From Protopterus annectens (Eukaryota; Chordata; Ceratodontiformes; Protopteridae), in the NCBI RefSeq assembly GCF_019279795.1, contig NC_056738.1, positions 476,627,988-476,691,987 of the forward strand: a stretch of DNA of 64,000 bases. The letters are read 5' to 3'. The notes beneath the pieces are model-generated. The model made no database searches. It had not been told where the DNA came from and saw nothing but the letters and a program-made list of their open reading frames with translations. The translations under genes were made by a program, and so were the position numbers. The first letter of the stretch is position 1. Each line of letters starts with the position of its first letter. Of the stretch, positions 23,274-35,008 are shown in pieces.

Positions 23274-26200
23274 TCACTGTCTCTGGTCACGGAAACAGTA
23301 CCTGTGCCTGGCAGGGGTGCTACGGACAGTATCGGGTACCAACCCCGAATGGGTACTGTCATCAGAGGCAGAGGTATGACGACTGGACCCATGTCCCTGC
23401 TGGGACTGGCCAGAGCCATGTGCCCGTGGTCTACTGCGACGGTCAATGGACAGGCCAGCCCCAGCATGGCTGGGGCTGGTACTGCCACTACGGGAGCGGC
23501 TGTAAACTGTGGGCCATCCGCGACCACTGCCAGCTGTTGCTGTTGCTGGCATACGTCCGTGTCGATGTCGCAACCGTCCTGCACCGTCCTGGTTCATGGA
23601 AGACATATTGTGGAGGGCGTCTACTGTCTCCCCCCAATGTCTATCAATGACCTTGGTGTAATTCCGGATGGCACCAGCAAGGTCACGGATGCTGTCATTG
23701 ATAGTGGTGTAATGGGCCCTCTGCGCCTTAAGTCCCTGTCTGGTGTACCGTTCCATACCTGCCTGAGCCTGCATTACAGCCCGGAACATACTGGACACTG
23801 TAAGACCTGTGAGGGCACGTCTGCCAGGGGCAATATGACCAGCGGTGCTCCCCCGAGAACCCCTGGACCTCCGCCTATGTGGTACCATTCCAGGAATCTG
23901 GCTATGGCTGCTATGAGTGGATGCAAGTGCCATGGGTACCACACTCTCCTGGTCAATGCCAACTGTATGCTGTCCCTCGCCTATGGCCATTGGTGATGAG
24001 GGATGCATTGACAGTATGAGTGTGTGCATAGATGGGGTTGAACGCTGTGTACTGTCGATTGGTGGACCAACGACAGACCCTGTCAAACCTTCCTGTGCCA
24101 GAATACATGTCTCATCATCACCATTATTCATGACAGTGGCTTCAGGTTCCCTGCTGTTTTCGGCTACAACTAACTCAGCACCTGTGAGAGGAAGACAGGA
24201 AGCACACTTTACAGTCTGCACATGATGCATGTACACATGCACACATGAACACATGAACACATGCACACATGAACACATGCACACATGCACACATGCACAC
24301 ATGAACACATGCACACATGAACACATGCACACATGCACACATGAACACATGCACGCATGCACACATGAGCACATGCACACATATACACTACTCACTACAG
24401 CACATACACACACACCAGCAATCCGACACATACTCTATAGTGGGTGAAGGTGGGTGTCAGTATCACAAGGCAAACAGTCACCACACACATGTCAGCATGC
24501 AGAATATGTGTTGCACAAGACAATGCAGTGCTAGTGTAGACGCCCCTATTTCATATCAGTGTACATGGCTTTGATGCAACTGTGTAGATGTTCAATGATT
24601 GGCTACACCCTGGAAGATAATGTGTACCTGGACACAACATTGCTGTGCAAGTATTATCAGCTCTGCAATGCCCTGTGCACTATCACTCACAGGTATACAT
24701 GCCATGGCTGCATGTGATATCTGTGTGACACATAGATTTCCATGTCTGAGTACAGTATCTGTGTCCATAGCAGATAGTAGTGGGCACACGTGTAGCACAT
24801 GCATGCTATGTACACACATGGGATGAGTGTTGCATGTTGACATGAAGGAATCCCAATGCTCGACATGGCCCGTGTACAGTGGTTATGGTGAGTGTGGGAC
24901 ATATTGCAGATATGTCGGTGCCAGCCATGGCATGGCATGTTACACGACTGCAACATTAAACACCACACATACCCAATGTGTGTCACGTGACCTATACACC
25001 CACTAGCATTCCAGAACATATATGTGACACTTTGTTTGGATGGCGACTGCTGTGCATATTGTGTATACTGGCATATGTAAGCACACACACAACATGCTAT
25101 GCATATTGTGTATAGGTGCATATGTTTGCACACACACAACATTGAGGTGCACAGCAATGACTGCTATGAGTAGTATGTGGTCACTCTAACTGGATGGGGT
25201 GTAGTACCCTGTGCCATCATCATCATGCATCTTGTGGTCACTCACAGCTACTAATGTGTGCAAGACCACCGCCTAGCATGCTGTACCTGAACTGCAGTGC
25301 CGTGGCTACGTTCACAATTACACAGCCACTTTGTACATGGATGTGTGAGGTGCCCAATAGGGAGCATTGCCTAACATGAAAGTGTTATGTGTTGAAGAGT
25401 GTCACACAGCCCCATGATAGGCCTCTACCCCTGAGGTACATCATGTGTGCGTGCATGACACGTGGGATACTGAAGTGTGACCTTACAGCGGGTGTGTGGT
25501 AATGCCAAATGTAGCATGTTTTCGTGTACTACGTATGATAAACATGTTCTGTTGTGTACAGCTGTAGCAACTATTCATATCCAATGTGCAGTACAGTGTT
25601 GCCACAAATGTGTCTGCTGCTCTGTGCATTGCATGTGATTGAGGCAGCTACTGACTTTACTGAGATTTTTAATGTCTCACAGTAAACATGCACAGCATGA
25701 ATTATGCGTAGGTATGTTACGTATACATGGCCTACACCTCAACTATGACATGCACATGTCATTACCAATATTAAAGTGTTAACACACTCACCAGCATGTA
25801 TCGTCTGCCCTGCTGTCACACCAGAGGGGGCTACAAGAATATGACACAGTTTGTCAGTGGCCACAACTGTGGCATTGCTACTGTGAGTGTGCTAAACTAC
25901 AGTAGAACAACAGTCAACAGTCACAGGTATACAGATACTATTCTAAATATCAGTACTGCACACAATAGGCAGCACAACTGCTGAACACACAGTACACATC
26001 TCACATATGCAAATTCTAACAATACAGGTAACAGTAGTCTACAGCTAGGGCATATTACCTGCACGCTCCATGTCATCATGCTGGGTATTTCCGGCCTCCA
26101 TGATGACACATGTGTGATGCTGTTGCTGCTGTAGGCCAGGAGCCACCACGCTTAGGAGCAGTTCCTCCAATCTGGTGAGATGGGAATGTATGGCTGCCTC

Positions 26201-26470
26201 ACCACCTGTGGCAAGCTGCTGTCTATGGATATCAGATGCATGCTGCTGGACATGTCTAATTAAATCACTGCAGTGATGGCGTACCTGCTCATATGTCTGG
26301 TTATGCATGCCTATGTCTTTTATCTGACAAACAAGATCTTGCCACAGTGCAGTATGCTCATGCTGGTGCTGGCTGGTCCTGGAAAACAGCAGTGTATAGT
26401 GCTGCACCAGGCTGTTGTGTATTTCCTGTTCCTCCGCAGCTGTATATGATGGACTGCTTTGATGAGCCAT
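23274..26470 (-). CDS. PIF/Harbinger Myb/SANT-like gene, three open exons (copy 2)
   Basis: Exon 1 (26,470-26,059) starts at ATG (MAHQSSPSYTAAEE). It encodes a Myb/SANT-like trihelix (HTALWQDLVCQIKDIGMH, YEQVRHHCSDLIRHVQQH) and ends at CAG|GTAATA. Exon 2 (25,830-25,792) is a 39-nt micro-exon with TAG and GTGAGT edges. Exon 3 (24,181-23,274) follows a pyrimidine-rich CTCACAG acceptor. It encodes an acidic stretch, a likely helical segment (INDSIRDLAGAIRNYTKVI) and a Ser/Arg/Gly-rich tail ending at the stop codon 23,276-23,274. All joints are phase 1, and joining them leaves no stop. In the family this protein binds element DNA and imports the transposase. No transposase lies close on this strand. 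Splicing is inferred, not shown. Confidence 0.6.
24229..24382. repeat. Decamer tandem repeat (ACACATGMAC type)
   Basis: About fifteen near-perfect copies of a 10-bp unit alternate between ACACATGCAC and ACACATGAAC. The array lies in intron 2 of the minus-strand Myb-like gene, about 50 bases upstream of the exon 3 acceptor. It reads as a long HVCM-type frame that I do not count as coding. Confidence 0.95.
24383..25790. other. Intron 2 of the minus-strand Myb-like gene
   Basis: Apart from the decamer array there is no feature here. A short duplicated phrase, TGCTATGCATATTGTGTATA, is seen at 25,093 with a near copy at 25,049. Confidence 0.45.
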
Positions 26471-27479
26471 AACCCTGGAAGATGATTAAACGATATGTGT
26501 GAGCAAGTCATGTGGCACACTTAATATTATTAAGTACAGATACAACTTAACTGCCATATATAGCATCTGTTTGTCTGTCAGAGGATATACACATTCAATA
26601 CCACATATCAGTGCTCATCCCACAACTGGCTGACAGTGCCTTCTACACTCCATATAACAAACCAGTATACACCAGTACTCAGCACACTGTTTGGGATACA
26701 ATGCACAACCTCGCCACGGGGGTATATATCAAGCTAATGCATGAAGAAATATGTCATCCAATGCAATGAATGTAAAGTACATTTACAGTATTACCAGTAA
26801 ACCATCCTAGTCGTTGATGCCATACCCCTACCTAACATATGTACACGGTTGTTAATATAGCTGGCATACTGCTGTAACAGAGTATACATGTTGCTAGGTA
26901 CACACACATACCCTGTAGCACACATGTGATTGCGGGCATGGTACATGCATCATTACACACACATCAGACATACATACAACACACAAATGTATGCTGACAC
27001 AGATGAGCATTACCTGTGTACCTTACAGTACTGTGTGCCCCTACTTACAGATACCTATGACTGAGGTATGTAATCTGTGCAGACTACAGGAAACACACAA
27101 GACAGTGTTACCAGGGAATGTGAACATACACCATACTGTGCTGTTTAGGCCTACAGCTTCAGGTAGTACAACAGTTCATATGTGAGCTGGATTCACCAGC
27201 AGTACCACTTACTAAGCATACATGTATTGCTTCAGCCTACAATGGGATACCACAGTCGTACACAAGGAACTATGTCACAACATATGCCATCCTACTATGT
27301 CTGCATCCCAATAACATCTTTCTCTGGCCTCACACCTAGGACACAAACTACCATGACAGAAACAACCTCACACTAAGCTATCACACATTTACAGACCTTG
27401 AACACATTCACTGTCACACTCATTCCAACTTACATAGCAGGTATTGCACTGAGTACATGTGTGTGTGCATTGTGTCATA
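26471..27479. other. Unannotated sequence 5' of the Myb-like gene
   Basis: No gene is supported. If the Myb-like gene is expressed, its promoter would lie here, but I see no clear TATA box or start-site motif. Confidence 0.4.
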
Positions 27480-28270
27480 GGTAGGTAATATGCTATTGGC
27501 CCTAGGGCCTAGAGCAGCCTAGCCATATGCTACCCTGGCCTTTGACACACACGTAATGTGATTTCACTTGCTCCTGTCAAAGGGATGCACAGAGATGACT
27601 CCCAGGGCATATTACCTATCTCCCAAATAATCATCAGAGGTATGTATGACATCTGCTAATGAGGAGCCTTGTTTGTTAATGCTGGGTGGTTTAGTCCAGA
27701 GTATGGCATATTTGTGGATAGGAACCTGTACCTCCAGCATGTGCTGTTTAGTGAGGTGGTGAGGATTAGGGCCCTAGGTCATGTAGCCCAGAGGGATTGT
27801 GAGGTGTTGAAATGGTGGTTGGCCGACTGCTATGGGTGTGACATACCTCTGTATGTCCAGCAGAGGTAACCTCTGGGTGGGCAATACGCAATGCACTCTA
27901 GCTGTGGTTTGGTGAGTCAGTCTGCATAGGGCATGTGTTTGAGGGCTGTATTACTCTTTGTGAGGTATGTCTGTGGCCTTTCCACTTGCTGTAGTTGTCA
28001 TGTGAGGTACATACCACATGGGGCATTGTGATGAGTAGAGGGGAACACTGACCTATATTTCCCTGGATGACACACCTTTTGTGATAACACGTATCACGTA
28101 GACAGATTGCAAGACTAGTGTGGCACTGTGATTATCAAAGGGGAGGCTACTGTCCACCTGTGTTCCCATGTTCCCTTCTGACACCTTCAGTGTTAGGCAG
28201 GCTACCACCTATGTGGTAGTTACTGGGTAAAGTGTTTTGGAATGGGATATGGCACTGCAGTACCAACACT
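27480..28270 (-). mobile_element. CR1-like LINE, 5'-truncated copy D
   Basis: Only the 3' part is present on the minus strand. At 27,495-27,510 it has GGGCCAATAGCATATTACC, like the end of copy C (GGGCCAATAGCCTAGTAACC). A CTCCAGCATGTGCTGTTTAG stretch near 27,732 is shared with copies A (2,282) and B (16,244). The block near 28,200-28,260 corresponds to the C-terminal RT region. Truncation at the 5' side, here next to the microsatellite at 28.3 kb, is usual for LINEs. Confidence 0.6.
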
Positions 28271-28327
28271 GGTGTTCAGTCCATGCCTTGGTCAACAGGC
28301 ACCTGTTGCAGTCCATATGACCCCGTG

Positions 28328-28330
<3 letters not shown>

Positions 28331-28400
<70 letters not shown>

Positions 28401-28562
28401 GCATATCTATACATATCTATACATAGTTATAGATATCTATACATATCTATACATATCTATACATATCCATATATATCCATATATATCTATATATATCTAT
28501 ATATATCCATATATATCTATATATATCTATATATGGATATATGTATATATCTATATATATCT

Positions 28563-28647
<85 letters not shown>
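28331..28647. repeat. Compound microsatellite (CT)n-(TA)n-(ATATCTATACAT)n-(AT)n
   Basis: A (CT)n tract (28,331-28,375) passes into (TA)n, then into about 150 bases of ATATCTATACATATC-type units, then into a pure (AT)n of about 80 bases. The IYIY-type reading frames are artefacts. Confidence 0.95.
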
Positions 28648-28649
<2 letters not shown>

Positions 28650-28653
<4 letters not shown>

Positions 28654-29165
28654 TACATGTATACATCCAGTGCTCTACATATAGATGCACATACAGGCAC
28701 ATATACTGCCCACCTTTCATGGTGGGGATGTCAATTATGCAACAGTTGTGAGACATATGGTTATGTAATAATATTGCACAGTGTTGTGCAGAATGCATTT
28801 TGCTGTCCTCAGGCCGTATAGCTGTTGCAGGCCTCACTGACTGTAGCTCAGTCCCACAGCGTTTAACCACCACATGACATATACCGGCACTGCTTGCTGT
28901 CTGCAATGCCACACACTACAACCTACATACATATGTGCACATAACAACCTTCAACAACATATATATGTCCAGCCTTCACTAACAGTTGCAGTATGTCCCT
29001 TGCCCTATGCCCTTGTGCATATACATATAGATACGGACTGCTGCCACGTATGGATGATTCACAGTATGTAGAGTACCCTTCAGGCACATAATTCGGATGC
29101 CAGCAAATACATATCTGTTACATACCTTACCTTTGTATTCCTCACCTCCGTCTGTTGTAGCTGTT
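28650..29165. other. Unannotated sequence
   Basis: No supported feature. Confidence 0.4.
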
Positions 29166-29169
29166 GATT

Positions 29170-29312
29170 TGTTTTTTTTTTTTTTTTGGTTTTGGTTTCC
29201 TCTGTGTTTTGGTTTTTCTTTTCAGTATCTGTCTCTTACAGCCTGTTTGTCTCTGTCTGTCTGTCTGTCTGTCTCTGTCTGTCTGTCTGCCTCTCTCTCT
29301 CTCTCTCTCTCA
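29170..29312. repeat. T tract and (TCTG)n-(CT)n microsatellite
   Basis: A 17-base T run (29,171-29,187) is followed by TTTTGG-rich DNA, TCTG units (about 29,249-29,290) and a short (CT)n. Confidence 0.9.
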
Positions 29313-29796
29313 GTTGGTGCAATGATATTATTGCATGTGTGGACAGCAAGTACAGGCTGCTTTTCTAGGTATCTGCACATGTGCATGTGATGGTCTCTGC
29401 ACCAATTGGTGCCCACCATTTAGTAATTGTATGCAGCCTGCTGTGTGGTAATTGCAGTACTCACTGTGATTGCAGGACACTGCTATAAAATGCTAGGTTA
29501 GGTAGGCATAGCCCTTTCAGTTGTGGAAGGTGGGGCCCATGCTTGTTTGCTGTGGACACTGTTGTCTCAGTCAGAAGGTTGGTATATGTCTCATATCTGA
29601 AGCTAGGGTTGTAGCCAGTGATATGCATGTTGTACTGAAACCTGACTGTTGCTTCTTCCAGTGCACTCTTCTCAGTGTGTAAGTTTACTCACACCTCCTA
29701 ATGCTGACACTGGATACATGGGAGTATGTACTTTCTTTTCGAATTAGAGAATTAACTGGCATACAACACTAGTTATTGCAATGTGTTCCTATGGCT
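29313..29796. other. Unannotated sequence
   Basis: No supported feature. Confidence 0.4.
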
Positions 29797-30376
29797 TTCC
29801 TATTTTCCCTTTACATTCACTCATTGTAATCCATGATATATTTCTTACAGCACCAAGTTATTGTATGTTGGCTGTGGCTTAGTGGTACTTCATGCAGACT
29901 GGTGAGTCCAAGGTGTGGGGTTCGAGACTGACAAGGGCATTTTATTTTGCTGCTGAGCAGTACAAGGGGCCTGTCATACACAGTGACTAAGGCAGTTGTA
30001 AGTGGGTTTGCGCGGGTTTGCCCGATGCTTAGCGACACTTAGCTAAGCGCACACAAGCGCACACTGGTGCAAACCCACTTACTACTGTTTACAAGTGCTT
30101 ACTCTCGCTAACCCCCCGTGCTCATTTCTTTGACAGAAAAGTAAACAGGGAGATAGGAATGTGGTGAAAAAGGGTGCACAAAGAGAGGAAGACAGTAGGG
30201 AAACCAGCTCGAGATGTACAGGATGGGTGTGGTGAAGGTCCATAGCTGCCCATTTCTTTACCAGCAACAGCTGTGCATATGCAATACATGAGGAGTGAAA
30301 TTTGAAACCTTCCACCCCTGAGAGAGGGGTGAGGACAACTAAGTATGTTGTACTACCAATTATGAATATCAGGCAC
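29797..30376 (+). repeat. SINE-containing repeat, upstream copy of a direct duplication
   Basis: The block starts TCCTATTTTCCCTTTACATT and ends near GTATGTTGTACTACCAATTA. It is repeated at 31,412-31,851, where about 125 bases are missing. It contains a tRNA-like head: box A TGGCTTAGTGGTAC (29,875) and box B GGGTTCGAGAC (about 29,918). These are followed by a body with TATTTTGCTGCTGAGCAG and GTGGGTTTGCGCGGG, the latter CpG-rich with inverted GCGCACAC words. The same body is found at 39.2 kb and 42.2 kb. Confidence 0.75.
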
Positions 30377-31411
30377 ATGCACTGTTTGTGAACTGCTATA
30401 CTGTCATTAGTACATTACTCACTTCTGAACAGTTTGTGTTTTGTTTGTGTTGACATTAGCACAGTCTGCTCAGGGCAACTGGACATATTTCAGTACTGTG
30501 TATGCCTACCTACACCCGTGGGTGTGCCAGACTACACAGGTATATGGTACTTCTGGGTAGGGGTGCAGAACTGCGGAGAGCATTATTTATTATTGTATGC
30601 TGTTTATCTTGTTGAACATGCAGAGTTGCTGTGTACCTGTTAGTCTATAAAGGCTAGTAGTCTGTCTCAGTAGCTCCCACCTGTGGACATATCCAGATGG
30701 TAGACAGAGGTTAGCCTAGTATCCTTTGACTGTGAACCATACCAGTCTTTTCAGCACCTGAACAATGGCATTGTCACAGGTGGTTGCTAGAAGTACATGG
30801 CTACATCCTTTGATATTTCTGTGGTGTACTCCTACATACGGGCATGTTTGTGGAATTCATTCTACAGCTATTTGCTGAGTATGTAACAGCAGACAAGCTG
30901 ATATGCCTGTGGTTTCTGACACTTCTAGGCCTCAGATCCTCTCAGGTAAATATTTCAACAGCCTCAGGGAAAGGTACATATCAGTGGGATACACCTGTGA
31001 TATATTTCAGATATTTTGCTGTTGAGACTTTGGGGGATTCAGAACTTATGTATTACTACACCTTTTCTGACGTGCAAGCAGTGTCTACTCTCACTTATTG
31101 ACATTTTTCATTAAGTGAGATTCCCCACCTTTCTGCCTACTGTTAGTACATTTCACAGGGAGTCAGAGGGGCACAGCTAACATTTGTTTGCAAATCAAGG
31201 ACATCCCTGCAAGTCAGTCACAGTTGGGAGGTCTGGCGTCTGACCTATTCAAATATGCCAGTGTTTGTCCTGCTCTGATACTGTGTGGGATTTGTAAGGT
31301 GCTACTGTAACATTATTCCCTACTAGCATGGCTGGTTCTCTTTTCACAGTCATGTCATGCAATTCCACAACACTTGCTGGTTAAGGGCCATAGAACAAGA
31401 TTTGTGTTATG
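30377..31411. other. Spacer between the direct duplications
   Basis: No gene is supported. An 85-codon plus-strand frame (30,844-31,101) has no recognisable domain. Confidence 0.4.
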
Positions 31412-31851
31412 CCATTCCTATTCTCCCTTTACATTCATTCATTGTAATGCATGATGTATTTCTTTCAGCACCGCATTATTGTATATCTGTTGTGGCTTAG
31501 TGGTACTTCATGCAGTCTTGTGAATCCACACTGGTGCAAACCTGCTAACTACTGCTTAAAAGTGCTTACTCCCGCTAACCCCCCACTAATTTATTTTAAA
31601 GAAAAGAAAATGGGGAGATAGGAAAGTGGTGAAAACAGGGGGCACAAACAGGGACACACAGTAGGTAAACAAGCTCGGGATTTGCAGGACGGTGTAGGGA
31701 AGGTCCATAGCTACCCATTTCTTTAACAGCAACAGCTGTGCATATGCAATGAATTTGGAGTGAAATTTGAAACCTTCCACCCCTGGGAGAGGGGTGAGGA
31801 CAACAAAGTATGTTGTACTGTCAATTCTAATTATCAGCTTACATGTTTGTC
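31412..31851 (+). repeat. SINE-containing repeat, downstream copy, internally deleted
   Basis: It matches 29,797-30,376 from TCCTATTCTCCCTTTACATT through the shared CACTGGTGCAAACC and GGAGTGAAATTTGAAACC phrases to about 31,851. The tRNA-like box A is kept (GTGGCTTAGTGGTAC), but the box B and the CpG-rich part are deleted, joining GTGAATCC directly to ACACTGGTGC. Confidence 0.8.
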
Positions 31852-32159
31852 CGATGGACATGTGTGCGAAACGGGCAGCTATGTATGGGGGCATAATTTT
31901 TTTGTGGGTACAGATTGCCCTTTTTTTTTTTTTTAAGGTGAAAGTGGGAAGTGAGGTAGAAGAAGTAGGTATGTCCGGGGAGGTAGGTTGGGAAGGTAAA
32001 CAGACAAGACAGACAAGACGCATACAGGGGCGGTGTATGACACATGGGGTGGTTGACACAATTGACAGGGTCGGATGTTTGGAAATTGCAAGCCCATATG
32101 CCCACAGATGGTAACAGTGGAACTGAGATCCCCACCCATGGGCAGTCACCACTGAACCT
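31852..32159. other. Sequence 3' of the third Myb-like gene
   Basis: It contains a 14-base T tract (31,921-31,934) and no supported gene. Confidence 0.4.
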
Positions 32160-34209
32160 TCACAGCCCTGAGGGTGGCTGTGCTGGGGGCTGCGTAGGAT
32201 GGGCAGGCTCACCTGTGAGATGTGCCAGTCTTGCCTCAAGCTGGCATAGGGGATCAGCGACTGAACGCTGGATCTCCCTACTCACCATGGACTGGACCCT
32301 TTGAAAGGTGACAGGTGGCCCTTCTCCGCCCATGCTTGCAGGGGGGATGAGCCCCATCCCCTGCAGCACTTCCACCCGAAGGTGGCACAGGACCAATGGA
32401 GGAAGGGAGCCTGGGCTGGGCACCGGACCTGCTGGTGGCAGGTGCACTCGCCGGCTGAAGAGGGACAGGTGGGTCCGCTGGGACCGGCCTTCCCATACGT
32501 TCTGTGATTAGGTGTGTTTAATTACAACATAAGCAAAGCAGCACTCCAGATAAGTTGTAACATCATGCAATAATATTCCCATTAACCCAACACACCAAGG
32601 GTACAACAGTTGAACAGCAAGCATAACACATGCATATATTGAACCACAGTGGCTATTCCAACAGCATGCAGGGATGTTTGGTAGCAACAGGCCACTATGA
32701 TTGTGGTGTCTAAACAGGGCACATGCATTAACGTGAATGCAAATATTTATAGAACAATAGGACATATGTCCCAACAAATATTTAAGATTACACATACCCA
32801 TTGAGGTGTGGAATTGCATGGTTTATGCACATACAGTAGGGTGTATAAAAAACCTCGGTTAACATATTATAATGACCTTTTAGTCTACACTAAATTCCTA
32901 GTGACTGCAAGTGTATATCATCTACCCATATTATTACACTTGCCACCATACATTAGGTTGTGTACTGGGTTTGGCTAGTTCAATATATGCCTGACCTATA
33001 TCTGACACACTAACTGTCCAGGATGCAGATGTTACTGCTACATATTTTTGATTGCATTTATATTTCTTTTTCTACATATCTGGGATGTTTTCACATGACA
33101 GTTCCACTTTGATTTGCACAGAACCCTGCATTTCTTGACACACACTCACATTTCTGGGGAAAAAATAGCATGCTACATGTGTGCCAGGTTTACTTATTCA
33201 TGCCAGCCAGTAACTGCCTGTTGTGGACTGTATATATTTTTCACAGCTACTAGTACTTCCATCGCCCACTTTATATGGGACTGCAAAACTCTGGGCTGCC
33301 AGCACCTTTTCAAACAGTACTGTTTGTATATTGCAAGGGTACAACAACATTTCAGACTCTGTGACACAGACACACTCTGGGTTTTAGACCTTTATTAATG
33401 ACATTACACACTTTTCCACAGGCTCACTCCTTTATTTGTTTTAACGGTGTATATGGCAGACATGTTCAAAACATATTATACCTTTATTAATAGGTTAGAA
33501 CAATCTTTTTTCAGGCTCACTCACTTATTTTATATGACAGTGCCTGCAGAGATATTATTCCAGACATATGTTAATTTCTTAATGGGTTTCTACACTCTTT
33601 TTCTGCCTCTCTGACGTTTTTATCTGACAGTACATTCAGAGGACTTATTCAGGCAATTTTATGGCTGTATTATTGGTCTACAACACTTTATTTCATGCTC
33701 TCTCCCATATTTTATATAACAATACATGCAGAATAATCATTAACCTGCCTGGTGGCACAGCCTTAGCAGCCTATCAGCATATGCTTGCTGATTCATAGCA
33801 TGGTCACCTGCAGCTGTAAAGTAAATGAAGGGATATTGAGACATACCTATCCATTATACATACTCCATTATCAATTCTTACATATTGCATTCCATGGCTA
33901 CATTCTCAGTTGTGGGGCATCCCGCATCCCACGGGCCTCCTGTATCCATTGGTTCAGGTGGTCCTGCTTTCGTCTCTTCACGTCTGCATGGTGGTGACGG
34001 ACCTGCTCACTAGTCCGAGGAACACCTGCGGCACTGGTGAGGTCACGAGCTAACTGGTTCCAAGCCTTTGCCTTTTTCTCCATCCCTTGGAACTGGCCCT
34101 GCAGGAGTCTTGACTCATGACGGTGGACAAGGAGCCAAACCATGTATTTGGACTCCTTGATGCCCCAATGTTGCGCTCGGAAGCGTGCTCCCTCTCCAAC
34201 ACCAGACAT
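32160..34209 (-). pseudogene. PIF/Harbinger Myb/SANT-like gene, copy 3 (partial)
   Basis: Exon 1 (34,209-33,898) opens with ATG (MSGVGEGARFRAQHWGIKES). It has the trihelix pattern in a form different from the other two copies: MVWLLVHRHESRLLQGQF, AWNQLARDLTSAAGVPRTSE, QVRHHHADVKRRKQDHLNQW. This is very like vertebrate Harbinger-derived Myb/SANT proteins. The frame ends at the stop codon 33,900-33,898, so a donor before it or a truncation must be assumed. A probable last exon lies at 32,506-32,160 after a TAATCACAG acceptor; it encodes a Pro-rich stretch and then FQRVQSMVSREIQRSVADPL. Its upper part is in a second frame, so a frameshift is likely. The link between the two parts is inferred from order and strand. 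Confidence 0.5.
32520..33890. other. Presumed intron of Myb-like copy 3
   Basis: No coding feature is seen. From 33,390 to 33,740 there are loosely repeated phrases (CTCACTCxCTTATTT, TATATGACAGT, ATTATTCCAGACAT) at about 65-70-base intervals, suggesting a very diverged tandem repeat. Confidence 0.4.
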
Positions 34210-34397
34210 TCTAACTGCAGATGTGAGCTACAATCAGTTATGGCATGTATTCCCACCTGTGGGGCTTAAATATGCCGCATTTCCCACACTTTTTTGTGAT
34301 TGGCTATTTTGTAAAATTCTCAGCTGACTGCAGATCTGCTTAGTAATGGTTAAACTACCATTCATAAGCATATGAATGTTAATAGTGGCTGTTTCCC

Positions 34398-34482
34398 CTA
34401 TGTTGCCATGGCTTAGTGGTTCTGTACTTTGCTTCTGATGCATAAAGTCCTGGGTTTGAACCTTGTCATTCATTTTATTTTC
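34398..34482 (+). repeat. tRNA-derived SINE head
   Basis: Box-A-like CATGGCTTAGTGGTTCTGTAC and box-B-like GGGTTTGAACCTTG are separated by about 30 bases. They are followed by ATTCATTTTATTTTCATAC, resembling the start of the SINE body at 29.9 kb. Confidence 0.6.
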
Positions 34483-34591
34483 ATACTATCCAGACAGGCT
34501 AGGGGGTGCGGTTGCATTTAAGCAACTTTGCTCTATGTTGCTCCTCAGTGCCCTATGGTGCCCTGGTTGGCGTGACCAGCAAGTCCGTGCA

Positions 34592-34800
34592 AACACATTG
34601 CGCTGGGTAAAGCGCCATTGAACTATGGGCAACTCTATTCCACTGGGTAAAGTGCTATGAAACAATGGGCAACTCTATTGCACTAGGTAAAGTGCTATTA
34701 AACTGTGGGCACCTCTATTGCGCTAGGTAAAGCACTATTAACCTATGGGCAACTCTACTGCGCTGGATGAAGCGCTGCTTAACTGCAGGCAATTTTATAT
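34592..34800. repeat. 40-bp minisatellite, five units
   Basis: The phrase CGCTGGGTAA and its variants start at 34,601, 34,641, 34,681, 34,721 and 34,761, an exact 40-base period. Each unit also holds AACTATGGGCAACTCTATTG. The first and last units contain a short GCGCT...AGCGC inverted repeat, which has decayed where CpG mutated. Confidence 0.95.
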
Positions 34801-34924
34801 CAGGATCCTTTAAAATATTAATTTTGTTCACTGATACATTGGCCATTTCACTGCTTTTTAGTAATGTTTAAACATAATTGTCAGGTATTATTTCCTATAC
34901 TGATTTAAAAAATAAATACGAAGG

Positions 34925-35008
34925 GGAGTGGTGAGACTTGAACTGTGCATGCCTCATCTTTGTGTGAACGCTCTACCATTATGCTTTTGCTATATGGTGT
35001 GATTTGCA
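34925..35008 (-). repeat. tRNA-derived SINE head
   Basis: On the minus strand, AAGCATAATGGTAGAGCGTTC (box A) and AGTTCAAGTCTCAC (box B) have tRNA-like spacing. The remainder does not fold as a complete tRNA. Confidence 0.5.

Noticed and set aside
24229-24382. CRISPR-like regular repeat
   Set aside because: Units are directly contiguous with no spacers, and the genome is eukaryotic.
24182-24431. N-terminal extension that would make the Myb-like third exon a 385-residue ORF
   Set aside because: It runs through the decamer repeat and across a good splice acceptor; the homologous gene architecture indicates intron.
29097-29390. 97-codon plus-strand frame rich in Phe and Ser
   Set aside because: It is made by a T tract and TCTG/CT repeats.
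31586-32239. 217-codon minus-strand frame
   Set aside because: It crosses the SINE-containing repeat and a poly-A/T tract, and no domain is visible.
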